In this document: in pieces, positions 60,245-64,000 of the stretch
Numbering within the stretch: position 1 is the first letter of the stretch
Layout of the letters: every line of letters begins with the position of its first letter
NCBI GenBank assembly: GCA_934525595.1
Contig: CAKSZJ010000017.1
Span: 1-64,000 of the forward strand
Reading direction: 5' to 3'
Length of the DNA: 64,000 nucleotides
Source: an uncultured Chiayiivirga sp.
GTDB lineage: Bacteria; Pseudomonadota; Gammaproteobacteria; Xanthomonadales; Xanthomonadaceae
The notes under the pieces: generated by a model
Seen by the model: only the letters and a program-made list of their open reading frames with translations
What the model was told of the DNA's origin: nothing
Database searches by the model: none
Made by a program: the position numbers and the translations under genes

Positions 60245-61852
60245 CTAGAGGTTCTGGTAGTTCGGGCCGGCGCCGCCCTCGGGCGTGACCCAGGTGATGT
60301 TCTCGTAAGGGTCCTTGATGTCGCAGGTCTTGCAGTGCACGCAGTTGGCGGCGTTGATCTGCAGGCGCTTGCCGCCGCTGCCGTCATCCACCATTTCATA
60401 CACCCCGGCGGGGCAGAAACGGGTGCAGGGATTGCCGTATTCCTCCACGCACGTCGTCGCACACAGGTCGGTGCTGTGCACCAGCAGGTGCACCGGCTGG
60501 TCCTCGTCGTGTTCGGTGGCGGCGAAATAGACGCCGGCCAGGCGGTCGCGCGGCGCCAGGCCGCGCTCGACGTAGTCGCGCCGCGGCGCCTCGACGTCAC
60601 CCAGCTTGTGCAGGGTGGTCCAGTCGGCTTTGTTCCTGAGCGTCCAGGGCGAGCGTCCGGCGGTGAGGGTTTCCCAGGCGCCGTTCGCCAGCCCGAACCA
60701 CAGGCCGCGCTTGAAGCCGGGCTTGATGTTGCGCACCCTCCTGAGCTCGGCCATGGCCGGGGAGGCGCGCAGCCGGGCATCGAACCCCTGCGGCGAAAGT
60801 CCGCTGCCGGCCAGATGCTCGGCCGCCAGCATCGCCGAGCGGATCGCCTGGTGGGTACCCTTGATCTTGGGCACGTTCAAGAGACCGGCGGTGTCGCCGA
60901 TCAGGATCGCGCCGGGCATCTCGCACTTGGGGAGCGACTGCCAACCGCCGGTGACGATGGCGCGCGCGCCGGCGGAAACGATGCTGCCGCCATCCAGCAG
61001 CGCCTTCACGTGCGGGTGGTTCTTCCACTGCTGGAAGGCTTCCCAGGGCTTGTAGTCCGGGTCGGTGTAGTCCAGCCCGGAAACGTAACCCAGCGCGACG
61101 CGACCCTTGTCCAGGTGATACAGGAAGCTGCCGCCGTAGGTGCGGCTGTCGGCCGGCCAGCCGACGCTGTGCACGATCTTGCCGGGTTTGAGGCGCTCTT
61201 CCGGCACCTGCCACAGCTCCTTGATGCCGATGGAATAGCCCTGCGGATCGCAGTCCCGGTCGAGCCCGAATTTTTCGACCAGCCGCTTGGTGAGGTGCCC
61301 GCGCGCGCCCTCGGCCAGCACCGTGATCCTGGCCTTGATGTCGATGCCCTGGGTGTAGCCGGGCTTGTGCGAGCCGTCCTTGGCCACGCCCATGTCGCCA
61401 ATGCGCACGCCGCCCACCGAACCATCCTCGTTGTAATAAAGGTCGGCCGCGGCGAAGCCGGGGTAGATTTCCACGCCCAGGGCCTCGGCCTGGGGGGCCA
61501 TCCAGGCGCACATCGCGCCCAGCGAGACGATGAAGTTGCCGTGGTTGCGCATCCCCGGCGGCACAAAGGGAAACTTGAAGCCGCCGGTCCGGCTCAGCAT
61601 CCAGAATTCGTCTTCCGCGGCGGGAATGCAGATCGGCGGCGGGTTGTCGCGCCAGCCGGGCAGCAGCGCATCGAGCGGCTCGGGCTCGATCACCGCGCCC
61701 GAGAGGATCTGCGCGCCGATGGCGCTGGCTTTCTCGATCACGCAGACCGACAGCTCCGGCCTGATCTGCTTGAGCCGGATCGCGAATGCCAGTCCGGCGG
61801 GGCCGCCACCGACGGTGACGACGTCGTATTCCATGAACTCGCGCTCGCTCAT
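60245..61852 (-). CDS. etfD: Electron transfer flavoprotein-ubiquinone oxidoreductase
   Basis: A 535-residue membrane-associated flavoprotein with an iron-sulfur cluster. It passes electrons from reduced ETF to ubiquinone. The N-terminal FAD motif is VVTVGGGPAGLAFAIRLKQ, with EKASAIGAQILSGAVIEP next. The 4Fe-4S cysteines are in CVEEYGNPCTRFCPAGVYEM and ANCVHCKTCDIKDPYENITW. The start at 61852 (MSEREFMEYD) is chosen from the ribosome-binding site GGAA; the conserved region begins at MEYD. The order is ETF-QO, ATP-grasp, etfB, etfA, all leftward, suggesting a shared function in fatty-acid or amino-acid oxidation. Confidence 0.95.
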   Translation of the reverse strand: MSEREFMEYDVVTVGGGPAGLAFAIRLKQIRPELSVCVIEKASAIGAQILSGAVIEPEPLDALLPGWRDNPPPICIPAAEDEFWMLSRTGGFKFPFVPPGMRNHGNFIVSLGAMCAWMAPQAEALGVEIYPGFAAADLYYNEDGSVGGVRIGDMGVAKDGSHKPGYTQGIDIKARITVLAEGARGHLTKRLVEKFGLDRDCDPQGYSIGIKELWQVPEERLKPGKIVHSVGWPADSRTYGGSFLYHLDKGRVALGYVSGLDYTDPDYKPWEAFQQWKNHPHVKALLDGGSIVSAGARAIVTGGWQSLPKCEMPGAILIGDTAGLLNVPKIKGTHQAIRSAMLAAEHLAGSGLSPQGFDARLRASPAMAELRRVRNIKPGFKRGLWFGLANGAWETLTAGRSPWTLRNKADWTTLHKLGDVEAPRRDYVERGLAPRDRLAGVYFAATEHDEDQPVHLLVHSTDLCATTCVEEYGNPCTRFCPAGVYEMVDDGSGGKRLQINAANCVHCKTCDIKDPYENITWVTPEGGAGPNYQNL

Positions 61853-61962
61853 CGGCTGGCTTCCCTTCGGCTGCGTATGTTGATGCAACGCGGCATTGTG
61901 CGGGTTTGCGGCAGGGCGGGCAAACCCGCACCATGCGCGTTTCCCGATACGGTCTCCCTGCG

Positions 61963-63321
61963 ATGGCCCATGACCCCGACTCCCTGCGCAAGGCACCCCT
62001 GATTCGCGTGCTGCACGCGCTGGCCGCCGGTCAGGTCAGCAGCCAGGCACTGACCCGCGCATTCCTCGGTGCGATCGAGCGTGAGCGCCACCTCAACGCC
62101 TGGCTGCACGTCGATGCCGACGGCGCGCTTGCCGCGGCGCGCGCCTCCGACGCCCGCCGCGCCGCCGGCGCGCGGCTCGGTCGGCTCGACGGCGTGCCGC
62201 TGGCGGTCAAGGACAACATCGATGTGGCCGGCATGCCGACCCGCTTCGGGCTGCCCGCACGCGACGAAAGCGTCGCGGCGCACGATGCCTTCATCGTCGC
62301 GCGCCTGCGCGGTGCCGGCGCAGTGCTGCTGGGCAAAACCAACCTCGATGAAGCCACCCTGGGCACGATCGGGCGCAACCCGCACTTCGGTGACGTGGTC
62401 AACCCGCAGCTTCCCGGCCGGGCCAGCGGCGGATCGTCCGCCGGCTCCGCCGTCGCGGTCGCCGCCGGCCATGCGGTCGCAGCGCTGGGATCGGACACCC
62501 TGGGTTCGATCCGCATTCCGGCCGCGTTCTGCGGTGTCGTCGGGCTCAAGCCGACCCACGGCGAACTTTCCTGCCGGGGGCTGCGCCCGTCGCTGCGGCG
62601 GCTCGACTGCCCCGGCCTGATCGCCCGTGGGGTCGAAGACATCGCGCCGCTGCTGCAGGTGATGGCCGGGCATGACCCCGACGATCCACGCTCGCGCCGC
62701 CGTCGCATCGCGCTGGCAGCACCGGACTGGAACCCGGCCACGCTACGCGTGGGCGTGCTGGCCGATGCCGCGGCGCTGGGTGCCTGCACGGCCGTGACCA
62801 CCGCCTTTGACGGTGCCATGACGCGCTGCGCGGGGCTGCTGGCGCGGGTGTCGGTGTCACCTATCCGCCTTGCCGAGATGGACGTGGGCGCCACCCGCCG
62901 CGCCGCGCTGCTGATGATGGAGGCCGAGCTGCTGGCCGCGCACGGCGCCCTGCTCGACGGTGCCTCGCCGCGGATTTCGGCCATGCTGGAATTCGCGCGG
63001 CGCAAGTCCGCCGCCGACTACGCCCGCGCCGATCTGCGGCTGGATGCGCACGTGGCCCGGGTGCGGCGGCTGTTCGAGCGCTTCGACGCCCTGCTGCTGC
63101 CCGTGGCGCCGCTGCCGCCGCCCGCGACCGGTGAGCCGGAGCCCTCGAACCTGGCCGATTTCACCGCGCTGGCTTCGCTCGCCGGCTGCCCGGCACTGGC
63201 GCTGCCTCTGGGCCACGGCATCGGCCTGCAGCTGGTCGGCCTGCCCGGCAGCGACCTGCGGCTGCTGGAGTTGGGCGCGCTGGTGGCCGCAGTGGTGGAG
63301 GCCGACGCGAGTCCGGACTGA
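61963..63321 (+). CDS. Amidase signature enzyme (GatA-like)
   Basis: A 452-residue amidase. The Ser-Ser-Lys triad is visible: Lys in VPLAVKDNID, the first Ser in SGGSSAGSAVAVAAG and the nucleophile Ser in LGSDTLGSIRIPAAFCGVV. GKTNLDEATLGTIGRNPHFG is also typical. Closest recalled groups are amidases and allophanate-type hydrolases; the substrate cannot be assigned. No gatC or gatB is near, so it is unlikely to be part of the tRNA amidotransferase. The ATG at 61963 is chosen; the ATG at 61933 is an alternative, and neither has a clear ribosome-binding site. It is divergent from ETF-QO. Confidence 0.85.
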   Translation: MAHDPDSLRKAPLIRVLHALAAGQVSSQALTRAFLGAIERERHLNAWLHVDADGALAAARASDARRAAGARLGRLDGVPLAVKDNIDVAGMPTRFGLPARDESVAAHDAFIVARLRGAGAVLLGKTNLDEATLGTIGRNPHFGDVVNPQLPGRASGGSSAGSAVAVAAGHAVAALGSDTLGSIRIPAAFCGVVGLKPTHGELSCRGLRPSLRRLDCPGLIARGVEDIAPLLQVMAGHDPDDPRSRRRRIALAAPDWNPATLRVGVLADAAALGACTAVTTAFDGAMTRCAGLLARVSVSPIRLAEMDVGATRRAALLMMEAELLAAHGALLDGASPRISAMLEFARRKSAADYARADLRLDAHVARVRRLFERFDALLLPVAPLPPPATGEPEPSNLADFTALASLAGCPALALPLGHGIGLQLVGLPGSDLRLLELGALVAAVVEADASPD

Positions 63322-63342
63322 TCCCGCCGCCGGATTCGACTG

Positions 63343-63693
63343 CTACTCGCGCGGATCGATCCACACTTCGCCGTCGCGCACCTCGCACGGCACCTCGCGC
63401 AGGCTCTGGCCGCGACACGGCCCGGCAATGCAGTCGCCCGCCGGGATGGTGAAGCACGCGCCATGGGCGGCACAGACCACGGTGCCCGCATCGACGATGA
63501 AACGCCCCGGCACAACCTCCAGGCGACGGCCGGCGTGCGGGCAGACGTTGTGGAAGACGCGCACCTCGTTGCCGCGGCGCAGCACCACCAGTGGCGACGC
63601 CTCACCGCCCACCTCGGCCTCGAACCCGATGGCGCCGGCGTCGGGAAGTGCGTCGATGACTGAAAGGAAAACGTGATTCGCCATGACTGCCAT
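63343..63693 (-). CDS. Rieske-type [2Fe-2S] protein
   Basis: A 116-residue soluble ferredoxin-like protein. Cluster ligands are C-P-H-A-G (about residues 51-55) and C-A-A-H-G-A-C-F (about 74-81), the C-x-H ... C-x2-H Rieske pattern. Small proteins of this kind serve as electron carriers for oxygenases or reductases. No oxygenase is adjacent, so the partner is unknown. The gene converges with the amidase gene and diverges from the small membrane protein at 63770. The ATG at 63693 is used; an ATG three codons later is possible. Confidence 0.88.
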   Translation of the reverse strand: MAVMANHVFLSVIDALPDAGAIGFEAEVGGEASPLVVLRRGNEVRVFHNVCPHAGRRLEVVPGRFIVDAGTVVCAAHGACFTIPAGDCIAGPCRGQSLREVPCEVRDGEVWIDPRE

Positions 63694-63769
63694 GTCACTT
63701 GTGACGGACTGGAACGACCCCGATACTGGGTCTTCTGCCCGATCATTCTGACACGCAAGGAATCAGTCC

Positions 63770-64000
63770 ATGCGACCACTGTTCTTTTCGTTCCAGCCCC
63801 CGCGCCATCCGCTGGCGCGATTTGCGCTGGGCCTGACCGGGCTGGTATTGCTCGGATTCTTCGGCCTCATCGGCCTTTCGATCGCCGCCGTGGCGCTTTC
63901 CGGCTACGCGCTCAGGCGACTGTGGCTGCGCCTGGCCGGCGCCCGTCCGGCACCAGGACGCCCGCTCGATCCCAACGTGATCGAAGGCGAATTCAGGGTG
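63770..64000 (+). CDS. Small membrane protein, cut by the right edge
   Basis: The first 77 codons of a protein starting MRPLFFSFQPPRHPLARFAL after an AAGGA ribosome-binding site. A hydrophobic hairpin of two helices (LTGLVLLGFFGLIGLSIAAV and the following segment) is followed by a basic stretch (ALRRLWLRLAG) and the beginning of a soluble part (LDPNVIEGEFRV). Similar short proteins occur in Lysobacterales as uncharacterised membrane proteins. The C-terminus lies outside the window. Confidence 0.75.
   Translation, partial: MRPLFFSFQPPRHPLARFALGLTGLVLLGFFGLIGLSIAAVALSGYALRRLWLRLAGARPAPGRPLDPNVIEGEFRV

Noticed and set aside
61963..63321. GatA subunit of the tRNA amidotransferase
   Set aside because: The amidase motifs fit, but no gatB or gatC is nearby and the C-terminal half differs from GatA, so only the broader amidase label is kept.
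1..64000. CRISPR array, tRNA or rRNA genes
   Set aside because: No regularly spaced repeat-spacer pattern and no cloverleaf or rRNA sequence was recognised. The iterons at 29016-29108 are too close and too short to be a CRISPR array.

Overview
The window is high-GC chromosomal DNA, most likely from a gammaproteobacterium of the Lysobacterales (Xanthomonadales) type. The evidence is the folC-dedD-cvpA-purF cluster, a MoaC-MogA fusion, a RimB-RimK pair, an ECF sigma factor coupled to a Ser/Thr kinase, and a secreted protein ending in a D-G-F-E tail. The assignment comes from gene content read by eye, not from a database search. No rRNA, tRNA or CRISPR array was seen.

Layout. 1-800: end of an IS30-type insertion sequence and a lower-GC patch with a small zinc-ribbon membrane protein. 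996-25533: mostly housekeeping genes. These are a YhbW-type flavin oxidoreductase, a sirtuin, a YASQ-repeat protein, a NarL-type two-component pair, a bacterioferritin without the haem-ligand Met, a Na/Pi transporter, pirin, a zinc CDF exporter, a phytase-like lipoprotein, a DUF455 protein, purF-cvpA-dedD-folC, an orphan Pycsar-effector-like (DUF5706) membrane protein, prmC, a secreted beta-helix protein, a DUF454 protein, an ECF sigma/STK operon, RNase PH, a DUF2799 lipoprotein and yicC.

25513-44013: an integrated element of about 18.5 kb between yicC and moeB, with all genes on the plus strand. It has a tyrosine integrase, an AlpA regulator, winged-helix proteins, a replication-type gene containing five iterons next to an A-rich stretch (a lambda-O-like origin candidate), two possible virion-associated proteins, and a giant 3045-codon polyvalent protein with LPD1-like and LPD38-like regions. 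Two small-ORF modules and a terminal AlpA-like gene complete it. No capsid, portal, terminase or tail gene was recognised, so it looks like a satellite or a stripped podovirus-type prophage. The giant gene contains a stretch (37983-38315) where coding character moves to another frame, starting just after a run of five Gs.

44014-51890: molybdenum metabolism. moeB (with a rhodanese domain) and modABC run rightward and converge on a leftward moaA-moaCB-moeA-moaD-moaE operon, so molybdate uptake, molybdopterin synthesis and Mo insertion sit together. 52159-53531: rimB-rimK. 53787-55810: an OmpR-type two-component system. 55884-61852: a leftward run of a DUF4124-like protein, metF, etfA, etfB, an ATP-grasp ligase and ETF-ubiquinone oxidoreductase. 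61963-64000: an amidase, a Rieske protein and the start of a small membrane protein cut by the right edge.
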